Made by a program: the position numbers and the translations under genes. The notes below the pieces were generated by a model that was given only the letters and a program-made list of their open reading frames with translations, did no database searches and was not told the DNA's origin. This document shows positions 32,089 through 44,184 of a DNA stretch of 64,000 nucleotides, in pieces. Origin of the DNA: Nemertoderma westbladi (lineage: Eukaryota; Xenacoelomorpha; Nemertodermatida; Nemertodermatidae); the NCBI GenBank assembly GCA_032718475.1, contig JAUCBJ010008542.1:1-64000 (forward strand). Direction: 5' to 3'. How positions within the stretch are numbered: position 1 is the first letter of the stretch; each line of letters begins with the position of its first letter.

Positions 32089-34804
32089 CACAACATTCCA
32101 ACTTCAAAATGTCCAGTCGGTAGTAGACGTATGGTATCTTCCATCATCTCCAGCGACCGTTTCTCATCAGTAGACATGGCTAGGTCATATCCACCGGGTT
32201 CCATTGCGTCCCTATCCAGCCATTCGACGGTTCTGGCTCCTGTCTCGAGGTCCTGGCTTATCAATTCCTTCTGTAATTCCTCCTCACTGTATTGGAAAAT
32301 GTCTAGGTCTCGATATTTAGCCACTTGACCCTCCACTATGTCTGTATAAGTCAAAACGTTAGTCAAATAGGTAGCGTGGGCCGCTGAACCAGACCCACGG
32401 GTCTGATAACAGTAGTCCTCGGGTTCACTATCTGTCCGGTTGTTATGAAGTGGTTCCGACAACCTAACATTATCGGGAATCAACTCCTCGTCCGACTCGC
32501 TAAAGTCACTATAGTGGTCAATACAGGTTCTCCTAAACTCGTCTATGTCTGGTGGTTCTACTAACGGTGGTTGAATTATAGGCTGTAATTCATTGTATCT
32601 GTTCATTGGCTTGTCGCCACCTGTAAACTCATAAGACATGGGTACTCTTGTATACCAACCTAATATAGTCCTATGGGCATGCGGTCCAATGACATGCGGC
32701 TCAGCTGGTCTCGTTTCCCATATCTGGTGTGCGATCAGCTGTTCTGCACCAATCAACATGGAAACATTCCTATAACCTACCTGGTGTCTGGGTATCCTGA
32801 GCTTGTCAAAATACTCCTGTGCTATGGGACTCATCGGCGGCACCTTACCTAACTGCCTGCCGAATCCCTTCATAGCTAGACACTTAAATCCGTCCAATGG
32901 CAAAGCTTTCCGTTCTTGTCGAGTGTGTTGGTCTCTCGGAAGTAGGGAATCTAGTTCTACCGAAATTCTGTGTCCCTTGAGGTCTCCTACCCCATGCATA
33001 GACTTCAACTCTATTTGGATCTCCTCGGCGTCCTGGAAGCTAGAAATGGCTCTCGCCACTTCCTCGTCGATATAAGATAATGTGGACGCAGTGTCCAACA
33101 TCACATATATTCGCTTCGATCCCTTATCGCCAGTGAGTTTCACCGGAATCACGCTAAATATTTCCGACGTGGCCGATGATAAATACGTCCGCGCGCTGGT
33201 CGATGAACTATCCGCGGTGAAACCTTGGCAGGTCACTTCTCTTGCGCTCGACTCGCCATCCTCGTCCGACGAACCTGGTTGGTAACCATCGTCCTGGATG
33301 CCAGTATACGTATTCCTCCTTATCGATATGGGTTCTTTGCTCCCCTTCCTGTGAGGATTTCGCTGTAAGTAACGGTCCGTTGGGGTATGGAAATCCGCAT
33401 GTAGCAACTTGTGATGTAGTCTGCCGCATTCCATGCATCCGTCCTTGCTGTTCGGGCACTGCCGCCGTACATGACCTGGCGCAAGACATGCCCAACAGGT
33501 GTCCAACGTCCGCACTTGAACTCTTCTCTGTTCCGAATTTAATTCTTTGAACCGTCTGCAACTATCTAACTTATGATCGTCAGATCTTACCTCCTTTAGT
33601 AAACAGTATTGGCAACCTACAAATCCATCCGGCAACTCCTGTTGCTTTAACCTAGGTCTATCTAACCGCTCACCTGACCATACTCGCGAGTCTGATCTAA
33701 AGGCTGGGGTACTCGAATTATATCTGTCTACTGAGTTAAATGTCACAGTGGTCCTGTCATCGTCAAAACTTACCATAGACTTACCGGTAACAGGTTTAGA
33801 CTCTCTCATATTCTCCTCTGAGAAGTTTGATTTCATCTCTGCTACTGCGTCTGTGGCTATCATGTCATGAATATGCTGAAGTGTCAATACCTTACCTTGA
33901 CCTTCCAACTTATTCTCTAATTTGCGCCATTTCTGTCGATAACGCATGTTCAAACGTCTAATTACACTCTTCAAAACTTCGGCGTGATCACCATGATGAG
34001 GTAGATTCACCGTCCTCAAGATGTCCAATGCGTTCGAAATAGCGTTCGCTAAGTTCAACAGCTCTAACGGAGTTGTAATCCTTCCGCCCTTACCCAAGTC
34101 TTCTACTATCGACTGCGCCATCTTGGTTTTATTCCCGTAGATGTCACTAAGCGTCTTCATCGCTAACTCGAATGCTCTTTCATTGCCAACGAAGTTATCA
34201 GCAATGGCTCTAGGTTCTCGATGGAGCATCTGAAGCAAATAGTTGAACTTCTCGTTGGGAGTAAAGGTGCTGTTGGTTAGCTGCTCGTCGACATAGGTTT
34301 TAAAGGTCCTCCAGTGCTTATGGTTGCCCATAAACTTCTGGGGTTGTTGCGTCGGCAGTCCTTGCCTAGCAGCAAACTTACCTATGTCCCTAAGGGTTGC
34401 GTCGTTCCGGGTTAACGAATGGTTTAGTTCCGCAGGGTTGTTAAGTCTGTTCCTTTCCCGGTGGTTCCAACTTACCTGCTCCGCGTCCGTCCTTCTTTCC
34501 TTATAGTTTCGGGACTTCTGACGTCTCATTTCTTCCTCTTCATCGCTTGACTCAGTGTCAGTCCTTAGCGCTCGCGATGGTTTGCGCGCCGAGGCCCTGA
34601 CCCAAGCCTCCTGAATAAATTTCTCGGCCGAATTTTCGAAGTTGGGATTATGAATATTCGGGACAGGCGTCCTTACCTGAGGTCTATGTGGTATAGTCTC
34701 CTCCGATATGCATACTCGTTGACTAGGCTGGACTTTGTCTAACTCAGGCCTGCTAGGATTAGAATTACTTCTTACCTGGATGCTTCCTTTAACCTTAGGT
34801 TGCT
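32089..34804 (-). CDS. BEL/Pao Gag and aspartic protease
   Basis: The frame is open from a stop near 34804; the first Met in a good position is at 34529. From that Met, residues 60-210 form the BEL Gag core (HWRTF at 72-76, FNYLLQ at 95-100). Residues 305-380 hold three Cys/His clusters: CQYC...C, CWACLAPGH...C and CMECGRLHHKLLH. A retropepsin-like site, MLDTAS, is at 477-482, with the second protease half at VSMLIGAEQ (about 595). These parts package the RNA and cut the polyprotein. The frame is cut at 32089 by the Ty3-like insertion and continues in frame at 31281. It is separated by two frame changes from the coiled-coil frame at 34915-36618. Confidence 0.9.
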
Positions 34805-34914
34805 AAGCATGTCCGTTATAGGTTGGATGTGTGGCGATATAGCTTGCGCTAAACTAGCACTTAACTCATCCCTCGTAATAAATTCCTGGCTAGGGTTCTG
34901 TTGTATAGTCGGCT

Positions 34915-36618
34915 CTATCTGAGTAATCCGCTGTCTCTCATATGATCCCTCTTCCGGTTTAACCCGAAAGTTCTCCGTCGAACTGGGTCGGCGCTCCGTC
35001 CGCGTATTCCAAACCCGCGGGTTCGGTTCGCCAAGTACTCGTCCCGTCGGAGTTTCTCTAAAATAGTGGTGCGTAGTGTGTAGTGCGTAGTGTGTAGTGG
35101 TGCGATGTTCTGATGCCGTGGATTTTGCGCGATAGGTGAAGCACTAATACCAACTGGCGTGCGATATGTAGAGAACGGTTTAGCGATCCGTGTACTCGTA
35201 ATAGCTGGACCGGGTATAGGAATTCTGGTCGTCGTCGACTCGCGTATGGTCGGAGTTCTCGCTTCCTGTTCGGCCTTCTGCAGTGCGAACAGTTCTCGCA
35301 ACTCTGTCCCTACACTCGCCCCACATTCTTTGATCATTCGCATCCCCTTCTCGGCGATTTCGTTCGCCTTCCTAGTCCGTTCTTCGCTCTCTAAACTTAA
35401 TCTCGCACTTTCCAACTGCGCCAGTTTACGTTCTTCTTCTTCCCTCGCTTGTCTCGCTGCGCCCTCTTCTTCCACACGCGCCTTCTCTTCATACAATGCC
35501 CGTCGCTCCCTCTCGCGCTCAAGATCGCGCTCCTTGCGCTCGCGTTCGAGTTGGAGTTCGCGTCTTCTTTGCTCGCGTTCCTTAGCTTCCCGTTCGCGTT
35601 CGCGTTGGAGTTGGAGTTCGCGTTCTTCGCGTTCGCGTTGGAGTTGGAGTTCGCGTTCTTCGCGTTCACGTTGGAGTTGGAGTTCGCGTTCGCGTTGGAG
35701 TTGGAGTTCGTGCTCTTCGCGTTCGCGTTCACGTTGGAGTTCTTGTTCTTCCTGTTCGCGTTCCGCTTGCTCACGCTTACCTTTGTCTTCCAACTCTCGC
35801 AACTTTGCGTCTAACTTACGTGTGCACTCCCGTTCCCGCTCGGCCTCCTTCCGTGCTTCCGATGCATGCAAAACTTCCGCCTGCTGTTCGTCCAGTCGGC
35901 GTCTTCTCTCCTCCGCCGAGTTGTGAGAAACAAGGGATCTAGCACATATAACCTTCCCCCGCGCGTGACTAACCTGGGAATCGCCGCTGTCTCTGGATGC
36001 ATCGTCGGGTGGAGTCAACGTCCTCTGTTGGATGTTCTCCGTCGTCGGTAGCACCTGGCCCGGTACCACCACTCCATTCTGCATCAGCCAGCTAGTAACT
36101 TCCCTTTGATACCTGCGCTCCTCCTTATCCTGGATCTCTTCTCGCTCCACTAAGTCTCTCAACTCTGCGTCACTCACCTGAGTAGCCTGCGCTTGTGATG
36201 CCCATAGCAGCCAGTTCTCCGTCCTAACTCGTCGGAATCGCTCCGATAACTCGCGGTGCTCCAACAAGGCTGCTAAAACCCTGTCGTAAATCCTCGTCGC
36301 CACGTCGCTCGACTGAGACTCTACTGCCTTCTTCGCTAGGACTGCAAGCTCCTCCGTCTGCTTGAATAACGCTGAGTTATATCCTCTTCTAATCTCTACT
36401 AACTCTACCCTCCCGATGTTCGCTGAGTCGGCTAACATTTTCCTTACCTTGTCCGCCGTCCAGGTTATATGTCCGGCGTGCACGCGAAGTTTCTTCTTTA
36501 TCGCAGTGTCAAACTCTCTATCACTTACCTGACTTACACTCGGTGGACTTGAAGGATTATTTCGGGAACTACGGGTACTCCTTACAGCCGTCGGGACCAC
36601 GGCACTTACCATACCCAC
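34915..36618 (-). CDS. Gag-associated coiled-coil protein of the BEL element
   Basis: About 560 residues are highly charged. The central part (roughly residues 240-400) is a long Glu/Arg/Gln coiled-coil with an 11-residue repeat, EERELQLQRER and close variants, encoded by a 33-bp DNA repeat at about 35590-35745. An Ala- and charge-rich helical region precedes it, and a basic Arg-rich tail follows. No enzymatic motif is seen. The frame opens without a good Met and overlaps the acidic frame 36606-36917 by 13 bp. It ends at TAG, while another frame stays open to about 34800. Three frames in a row suggest frameshifting, splicing or decay. A similar coiled-coil precedes the gag remnant in the hAT-like element at 11.5-12.7 kb. 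Confidence 0.75.
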   Translation of the reverse strand: MGMVSAVVPTAVRSTRSSRNNPSSPPSVSQVSDREFDTAIKKKLRVHAGHITWTADKVRKMLADSANIGRVELVEIRRGYNSALFKQTEELAVLAKKAVESQSSDVATRIYDRVLAALLEHRELSERFRRVRTENWLLWASQAQATQVSDAELRDLVEREEIQDKEERRYQREVTSWLMQNGVVVPGQVLPTTENIQQRTLTPPDDASRDSGDSQVSHARGKVICARSLVSHNSAEERRRRLDEQQAEVLHASEARKEAERERECTRKLDAKLRELEDKGKREQAEREQEEQELQREREREEHELQLQRERELQLQREREERELQLQREREERELQLQREREREAKEREQRRRELQLERERKERDLERERERRALYEEKARVEEEGAARQAREEEERKLAQLESARLSLESEERTRKANEIAEKGMRMIKECGASVGTELRELFALQKAEQEARTPTIRESTTTRIPIPGPAITSTRIAKPFSTYRTPVGISASPIAQNPRHQNIAPLHTTHYTLRTTILEKLRRDEYLANRTRGFGIRGRSADPVRRRTFGLNRKRDHMRDSGLLR

Positions 36619-36917
36619 AGGTCTGGAAACCGGGCTCTCGCTTCTGCTACACTACCCTCCCTATCACTCACCTCTGTCCGGGCTGCTGTGCGGTCCTTCC
36701 TTACAGTAGTGGTAGGGGATCCTAATACTATTACCTGAGGTAGTTCTTCTTCCTCACTAGTCACTGTCTCGTCCTCCTGTTCACTTACGTCAGCGTCGCT
36801 CGCTGCGTCGTCATAGTCGGCATTGTCGTCAACAGTAATATTTACGCTATCGTCAGTCGGCGGTCCGGCCGCCGTCTCATAGCTGTCCTCTAGTGCCTCC
36901 TTGTCTGAGACACTCAT
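36606..36917 (-). CDS. acidic N-terminal frame of the BEL element
   Basis: The 103-codon frame starts at a good Met (MSVSDKEALED) and is strongly acidic (Asp, Glu, Ser), probably disordered. It is the first Met-initiated frame after the long leader, so it is the likely start of Gag. Its stop codon, TAA, lies inside a GGTAAGT sequence that also looks like a splice donor, just where the next frame begins. A splice or frameshift could link the two. Confidence 0.6.
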   Translation of the reverse strand: MSVSDKEALEDSYETAAGPPTDDSVNITVDDNADYDDAASDADVSEQEDETVTSEEEELPQVIVLGSPTTTVRKDRTAARTEVSDREGSVAEARARFPDLWVW

Positions 36918-39459
36918 AGTCTAAATAATATTTGCCTTCCGGCAAAAATATCTCGCAAAGGTTCGAGATATAATTATAATTTAACCAAAATACGGTCAAA
37001 TTATTTGTCAAATAATCTGTTGGTCCAAATGTCAAATAAATTCGCAATGCAATATTGTGAATTTAATGGGGTATAGTTATAGCAAATACTAGCACAATAT
37101 TTAAACAAAAATATTATTATATAGCTACTATATAGTATTAAATACCGGTATAGCACAAAATAACTTTGAATCTAATACAAAATATTCAAAATATACTTGC
37201 CACCCGAATATTTCTAATTTTATATATAGCTCTAATCAACGTAATTTTAATTTCAAATATTATATGTATCCACTAGCGCGTGGCTACATCTTCGGGTTGC
37301 GACTCTCTCTCTAACTCTCTCTCTAACTTGAGCGATTCAAAACCATGGCCGGCTAAACCTAAATATCCTAACTAATAAATTGAGTTCAGCTTCGCAGTTA
37401 AACAACCGATAATTTTTTACTGCTTCCACAAACACACTGGTGCCAACAGAACAACTAACCTTGTTTGCTGTGAGATTCCACGTCCGCGTCCAAAGATTCA
37501 GGCCCTTCGCTGATTGCAAACCGAACCCGCAGACCCACACGAACCCCAAACTTAGAAGTTCCGTCTTGCCATGTATCTCCAGATGGTATAAAATAACTAA
37601 GCGGTTACCTAACATACCGGTACAAAACTCTAGAATTTTACAAAATAATTTTGACCAAAACTGAATTCTCGCAAACCTAGCTAAAATTTTCAAAAAACTT
37701 ACTAATTACAATTTGCCCTAAGGCCTAAGGAACTGCTGTATTCGCAATTAGTAAAACGCACTACCGTACATCCACTGTATGCAGTACAGTAAGTAAAACA
37801 GTACACCAACCTAACAGCCTAAAGAATACTGTATGTGGTACAGCAAAACAAATGTCCTTTCTACCGTACGCAGTAACAGCAATCAGCCTAATGTACTACT
37901 GTACTATTGTACGCAGCCAGTGAATACAGTAATCTAAACTAACAACCTAAAGGAATACACTCGATGTTCTACCGTACGCTAGCCTGTAGCCTACAGCAGA
38001 CGATCACGTGCTCTAATTTATTACTCAATACTGTGATACTACTAACAGCCTAAGAATACACTATTGACCGCTGCAAGCAACAGCCAATAACACGTATCAC
38101 TGATAAACAACCGCGACCTCTATACTAACAGCAGAACTGTTGAACAGACAAATACCCGTTAATATCCTTCTGCCAACCTAATGAGCTCTCGCCTAACCAA
38201 TAAGACACAAAGACTGCTCTACTGTTAAGTAAAGGGGATCAGGAGCGTGATATTACTAAATTGTAAAGGTTGCTAAATACAAAACCGCTACTTACCGTTA
38301 GATGGCGCTAATCTGCCGTCTGCTAATATATTTACTAATTTTACACAACTCCTGCAAAATCGCTTGTTCCTTTCTCTACCGATTGCTCGACAGAGAGCTA
38401 ACTGTTCGAATCTATGAGCCACGCGGGAATAACCAAAACAATAAACCCGAGTCGGCTCCCTAAGCTTACTTAAGACGAGTGCGAGAGGCTTTGCACTCAG
38501 AGTATTCTTACGCCTAATTCTATCACTATTAAAGCACGCTATTGCCTACGTCTTTTCTAATCGCGAATACTGGGGGTTTCTTAACGTATGTGTGAATGCG
38601 AGAATATTTAAAATTATCAAAATGGTACAGTATTTGTCTCTACGTGGATAGTACCGCGCTGGGTCTAAACTTGCCTGCAGCTGGCTTTAGGCCAGCAAAT
38701 TACTAGCGTGTTGTGTGTATACCGAATAGTGCGATCTAGCTGATTGCCCGCTAATGCAAATAACCGCTCAGCGTGAATAGTTTACAGTACTCTAATTATT
38801 ACCTTAGCTACTCTCCGCTATGCTGCGTACTAATTCTTAATTTTTACTAATCAATTACAGTCACAAATATGTAACAGCGTACTAATTACTAAGAGTTCCA
38901 GAATACGTAATTCTAATTTATTACGCAACAGGTTTCGCTAGTAATAGCCTAAATTGCCGTATTACTTTGACCTAATCAGTAACTAATTGTTGTAACTAAG
39001 AAATAGAAATCAATCAAAGGAAAGGGGGCGCCTACCTAAACATTCACAATCGTAGGCACACTTCAATAACACACCAATCAGCGTCAGCAATCACAGATCA
39101 CAATTATGCAGTTAACTACTTTATAGCCCACAGTTATGCGACTCACTATTCGTACTTCACACTCCACGTTGTGATACGTGCAGGCCTCTCCCGGGTACAT
39201 ATAGGACTCCTAACTAACCTGATTCCTGCCCCCCTAATACTAAATAGAGACGAAACCTGGATCATCAGCCCCCTAATTACCGTACCGGCGATTGGTCTGC
39301 ATACCACAGCGTGATCTACCCGACCGCAACGGTGACCCCCCGCCAGCGTTGCTCGCTTTTGAATCCTCCGCTCTCCCTTAGTCGCTCAACCCCCCGATGT
39401 GCCCACCGCCCACTGGCACCTTAGCCCTTCATTATGCTAATAGCTACCGTAGTGGCGCA
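36918..39459 (-). other. long non-coding leader of the BEL element
   Basis: About 2.5 kb separates the LTR from the first gag codon. No coding frame is supported on the minus strand. It holds repeated gtacagta/ctaacagcctaa words (37700-38060), a ctctaact microsatellite near 37305 and C-rich patches near 39330-39400. Positions just after the LTR (tgcgccactacggtagc, minus strand) are the likely primer-binding region. Confidence 0.5.
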
Positions 39460-39921
39460 TGCAAATCACAAAGTCTGACAGTCTCAGAAATCCCTTAGGA
39501 TTATTGCGTAGAAAGGAATCACATAGAACCATTAACAAAAGGTAGAAATCATAGTTCCAGTTGTAATTAGCAGTAATCGATGGAATTAATTGAGAAACAC
39601 AATCAAGAATAATCGCACTAGCAAAGCATTTTGAGAAATTAATCGAATCTAGCAAATTGCAGAAATACGCTAAAATATCCGTCAAAAAATGAATAGGGAC
39701 AGCTCAGCAAGTAAGCGTAACACAACATAAGTAATACCGGCAAAACGCCAATTTATAGGTGATCCGGATGGGGTGATGCAATAGGGTGACTCAATCGCTC
39801 TCCTATTGGCTCTCCAGTCCGCGCTAGCATTAGACCAAGCTGGAAGCAGTTAGTCCAATAAGGAGGCCGGATTGTAGCCCTATTGCTGCCCAAACCTCAA
39901 ATTATTACCATATATGGTAAT
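39460..39921 (-). repeat. 5' LTR of the BEL element
   Basis: Read on the minus strand it begins with the palindrome ATTACCATATATGGTAAT (39904-39921), has ATTGG and CCAAT motifs and a TATA-like TATAAAT (39751-39757, reversed), and ends TTTGCA at 39460. It is a diverged relative of 24516-24945. Confidence 0.65.
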
Positions 39922-40181
39922 GGATCATGTCCCTGGCTGCTGAATGGCCAGGACAGCGTCCCTATATGCTAGCCCTATTGAAGCTAATATCAGCAAGCAC
40001 GAAATCCAGGGTCCGACTAAACTTGCTACCCTGGAACTATCTACATATATCCTAATACAAAATTACGTAGGTAGGGCTACATATTATACAAAATGGATGG
40101 ATTCAAATATATGGGCGTTTTGGTTTCCCTATCTAAATATCACCTCGCTATTATATCTTATCTAAAATATTATGCTGCACA

Positions 40182-40270
40182 ACGGACTAATATTACATAC
40201 AGTATAACGGACTAATATTGTGTACAGTATAACGGACTAATATTGTGTACAGTATAACGGACTAATATAT
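40182..40270 (+). repeat. ~29-bp tandem repeat, about 3 copies
   Basis: Units contain cggactaatattgtgtac and agtataa. The last unit ends at actaatatatg, 30 bp before the left boundary of the inverted arm. Confidence 0.85.
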
Positions 40271-40299
40271 GTGGATACAGCGCCATATACCGTAACACA

Positions 40300-43200
40300 C
40301 CTTAATAACTATTTATTCACAAAGAGTGACCAATACATTCTATTTGTAAAGTAATATATTTTATCTAATAAACTTTAACATTAGAGCTCTGTAAAATCAA
40401 TATAGGGAAGAATGGAAAAGATATATACTTTATATGTCTAGACTCTTTCATTACACTGAAAGTCAACTTGTTTTCCGTTACAATAGACACTGGTGCTTTA
40501 GTTTACACAAGGTACATTTCCTATTTATTTATTACTCACTTCTAGGTGCGCTTTATCGAAGAATAATGAGGTAAACTCATTACTGCAGAAATAATGAGGG
40601 CGGAACGTCGTGACTCATTATCGAATACTTCCTCAAGCACGACATCGGCCTTAAGTACCCAAACGGGGTCCACTATTCGAAAACAGGGACATGGCCTACC
40701 GTAGTAGGTGCCCCTGCACACTGCCCCTCTGCATCCTTGGACGATGTTGATCTGTAAATATAAAATATATTGTGTGAAAATATATTATAATATCTTCATA
40801 TATAAAATACCTCTTAGGGTTAGCCACAAAATGACCACTATAATAAATATATCAGATTGAAAAAATGAAAAACTATAGATTGCGTTCAATGTAGATTGCT
40901 TTTTCTCAAGAATATTTTGCAGGTACAGCTTTCGTATTTAGTATTCTATATTACAAATTCAGAACAGTGTTATATACATTTACAACATACTATTATTTTT
41001 AATTTTAGTAACTGTGTGTTGAGTTATGACATTAAACAATAAACATGACAATAAACTCACCTGTTGTAACTGCAATGATTCTAGTCGCATGTGAAAGCCT
41101 TTTGAGTTCCTTCGATGAGCTTATGAGGGATGATGGAAGACTCGATACTAGGGGTATTGTCGGCGGGTCGTTCATCGGCTCCAACTTCGCGTCCGTGGTA
41201 ATCACTGGTAGATTAACAATCGTGTTTGTTTGGGGTATCACTGGTAGATTAACAATCGTGTTTCCAGTGGTTGTTGGTTCTACTATCCGTAAGAACGATC
41301 CGACGCCAACTCCAGCAGAGTGAAAATATAACGGGAAAAATATATGGGGATGCTCAGCCAACATGGCAAATGTCTCGCCACTAATTAAATCTCTGAAAAA
41401 ATTTCCAAAAATATTAATGTTACTGCAGTAGTGTAAAAATAATTATAATTATTAGGGTTCAAATGTTATTTATTGTTAATATATTTCAGTATTTTTAAAA
41501 TCTTTTAATCTTTATAAAATATATGTTCAGCTACAGTAAAACGTGATATATTTTACTTTATGGTCATTTTGGTCAAGCTAAATTGTAATTTAACAGTCTA
41601 AATGATGCTATGGTATTTTTATAATTCACGTCTGTTAAATGTATATTAAGTGGGTAACATATTATTTCAAAAAAGGTATTAATTTCAATATTCAATTTAA
41701 TTATTAAATATTTTATTAACTTACAGGGCGAACAACAGCGTGTGATATGAAATGCGCTGTTTTTTGGCAGTTGGTGCTCCAGCTGCCTATTTCTGCCTGG
41801 CTGGCCCATAGCTAACAGAAAGAATAACTGCCCGCATTGCAGTGTTGTCGGTGATCTGCGAACCGCATACGTATATATGGTAGTGCTACCTCCATCTACA
41901 ATATTTTAATAAGGTTATTACTTGTAATATTATAGATCATAGTATTTATTTATAAGTTTATTAGGCCTACTGAGAAAGTAAAGTCGTTATTATTACAGAG
42001 GTAAATGTAATGATGGCAGACATGTTGTAGTCATCACTCATTACTTACAACAGTACCGTCAATGTATCCTGTAATTCGCGACAGTGTTTGACTGCCCCTC
42101 AATGTTTATAAACTTCATTGTATTAATAATACACATGACAATTTTACAAATTAAACAAGATTATATAATAATTTAATATAATAAATATTGGACTTGTTTA
42201 ATAGCAATTTAAGCAATAAAAGTTAATTTGAACCTGAACATTAAACTGGAACCTTCATCATCTTGGATAACGCACAAAAATTATTTGATAATATGAATTG
42301 AATACTGGTATATACTGGTTATAATACTGGTTATAAGTCATGAAAATAAACAAAAATAAATAAACTCTAAGCACAACATTTGGAATTGAATGGCCCACCT
42401 CGAATATATATGAAGCATGTCACATAATTGCAAATTTATAAACTTAATACGTTCGGGTTCTTCTTTGAGTATATTAAATTTAATTAATTTGACGGACATT
42501 AGTAATTACGACTAATTACGAGTAATCACGTAATTCCTATATTTTGTACGAAGTTTACATATTAAATTAACTTACATTTGCAGGTGTAACTTGAAGAAGC
42601 AATCTATAGATCGGAACAACTTGAGAATTGATGAATAGGTTGAACTGGGAGACTATTTTTTGTTCTGTAATTACAGTATTTATTATAATGTAGATCATAA
42701 ATTCTGGAACATTTTGCATAGAGTCCCTCCTCCCCACTACTCGCACTATCTAGGAAATATCAAGGTGAGCAATGTTTAAAATGTAAAATAAAAGTAGTCG
42801 TTCATGTCATTCAAAAGCATGACATGCAGTATTGAATCTTGTTTAGTGATTTATTCGAAGAATATCCTTTGAATCTTTAGATACAACCCCCCCCCCCCTC
42901 AGTGGCAGTATTTTGCGGCGATCCCCCCCGGCCCTTATATTCCAAAACCGTGTATCTCGATTTTTGACGAAATGACATTTATATTTGGAATCAGAATTTC
43001 AAGGCGCATCTTTCTATCCCGGTCCCGAAGCTTGAAAATCAAATGCAAAGATAATATTTTGCGACCAAAACCGTGACAAGCGCGAACCGACACAAGCCCT
43101 AAAGCCACAGAGAGAGGTGAGAGGTCAAACCACCTCGGAAGGAATACAGCTAGTAGAGGCTAGCAGCGGGGGGAAACACTCACAGGGAGTGCCAAAGTGA

Positions 43201-43732
43201 CAATAAGTATATTAGCCAATAGCGGGGAGGGAAGCATGTGATTAGAGATAGGAAAGCATCCACTGGGTACAGAGGGCCAAGTACAGTAAGAGGTGAAATC
43301 AATATCCGTGTGTGTTAATCATATATATTATTCTGCACTACTGATTTACCAGTCAGTTCATTAGTTACTCAGTTGCAGACCGGTCATAGTTTATGACCGT
43401 CACCGCCACTAACATCATTTATTACTGTGTATTTTCTGCTGTCATTACTGATCACTGATTTACCAATTGTGATATTATCGCTCGGAGTATAAACATTGAG
43501 AATCAAAACTCTATTATTTTTTCCCGACGGCCTTCGGCCAAACCAACCCAGTACAACTGCCCAGCAGAACGGTGACGCGTACAAATCTAACCCGGTCGGC
43601 ATCTTACGATCCCGTCACAGTATCTCTGTTTCGGAAATTCGTTTAATTTATCAAAATTATCTATCTGGAGATAGACAGTTTTGGACCACCTCTAGAACAA
43701 CTCTTTCTCAGATAGAGGGTTTTGATTACAAA
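40300..43732 (-). repeat. inverted arm A (~3.43 kb)
   Basis: The whole segment is the near-identical reverse complement of 53989-57403. Homology begins at ccttaataactatttattca and ends at gggttttgattacaa. It includes an LTR-like start TGTGACGGGATC (minus strand from 43619), an LTR-like leader and the three-exon gene. The tract beside 42887 is 12 C here, against 19 G in the other arm. No simple target duplication was found at the outer ends. Confidence 0.95.
40542..41809 (-). CDS. three-exon gene of arm A, unknown function
   Basis: Exons on the minus strand: 41809-41725 (starting MGQQGRNRQLEHQ, donor CCCT|GTAAGT), 41390-41061 (acceptor ttttttcagag, donor ACAACAG|GTGAGT), and 40751-40542 (acceptor tatttacag). 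The first two join in frame. The second encodes SGETFAMLAEHP, then HSAGVGVGSFLRIVEP, and a 12-residue tandem repeat (NTIVNLPVIPQT). The third is open for 70 codons in one frame with a Cys cluster ending PCPCFRIVDPVW, but the simplest splice enters a different frame with an early stop. Compared with arm B, exon 2 is 3 bp longer and stays in frame, and at least one change in exon 3 is synonymous. The family is not recognised. It may be a transposon gene or a host gene carried by the duplication. Confidence 0.55.
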
Positions 43733-43874
43733 TTCAATGTTCAATAAATGTTCTAGATATATTTCAAAACACAGTTAACTGGTCATTTAGTCTGAACAAT
43801 TACAAATTCAATGTTCAATAAATGTTCTAGATATATTTCAAAACACAGTTAACCGGTCATTTAGTCTGAACAAT
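43729..43874 (+). repeat. 72-bp direct duplication beside arm A
   Basis: Two nearly identical copies of a block starting tacaaattcaatgttcaata and ending tttagtctgaacaat follow one another at the inner boundary of arm A. The rest up to 44184 is unremarkable AT-rich DNA. Confidence 0.9.
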
Positions 43875-44184
43875 TCATTTGCAATTCTCACAGCCAGCTA
43901 CCGTTTACCGGTAGTTAATTCTTAAATCAACAACTCAGGCATTAACAAACTACACAAAGCATTATGATAACATATTGTAAAGTTTCAGTTTAGGTAAACA
44001 ACCATGAGAGTGTAGGTAACAAGAGTTGTGTTACTGTACCATACCGTTTTGTCATCTATAAGCATTTCATCGATCAAAGAATCAGAACAACAGTTTTTTT
44101 AGTAAACACTTTCTTGACTCTTGGTAGGAAGCCAGTTTGTTTATTTTATATAAAGCATAGCACTGATATTCGTGTAAGTAAACA

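Larger units (their letters stand above)
28885..39921 (-). mobile_element. BEL/Pao LTR retrotransposon, interrupted
   Basis: Read on the minus strand: 5' LTR (39921-39460), long leader (39459-36918), an acidic and coiled-coil gag start (36917-34915), Gag with zinc knuckles and protease (34804-32089), then reverse transcriptase and integrase (31281-28885). A small Ty3-like element (31282-32088) interrupts the polyprotein. The 3' LTR was not found. RNase H and the N-terminal part of integrase are partly deleted. The element therefore looks dead, although most of pol is open. Confidence 0.85.

Noticed and set aside
35159-35926. Arg/Ser-rich protein on plus strand resembling an SR protein
   Set aside because: It is the antisense shadow of the Glu/Arg/Gln coiled-coil repeat of the BEL gag frame.
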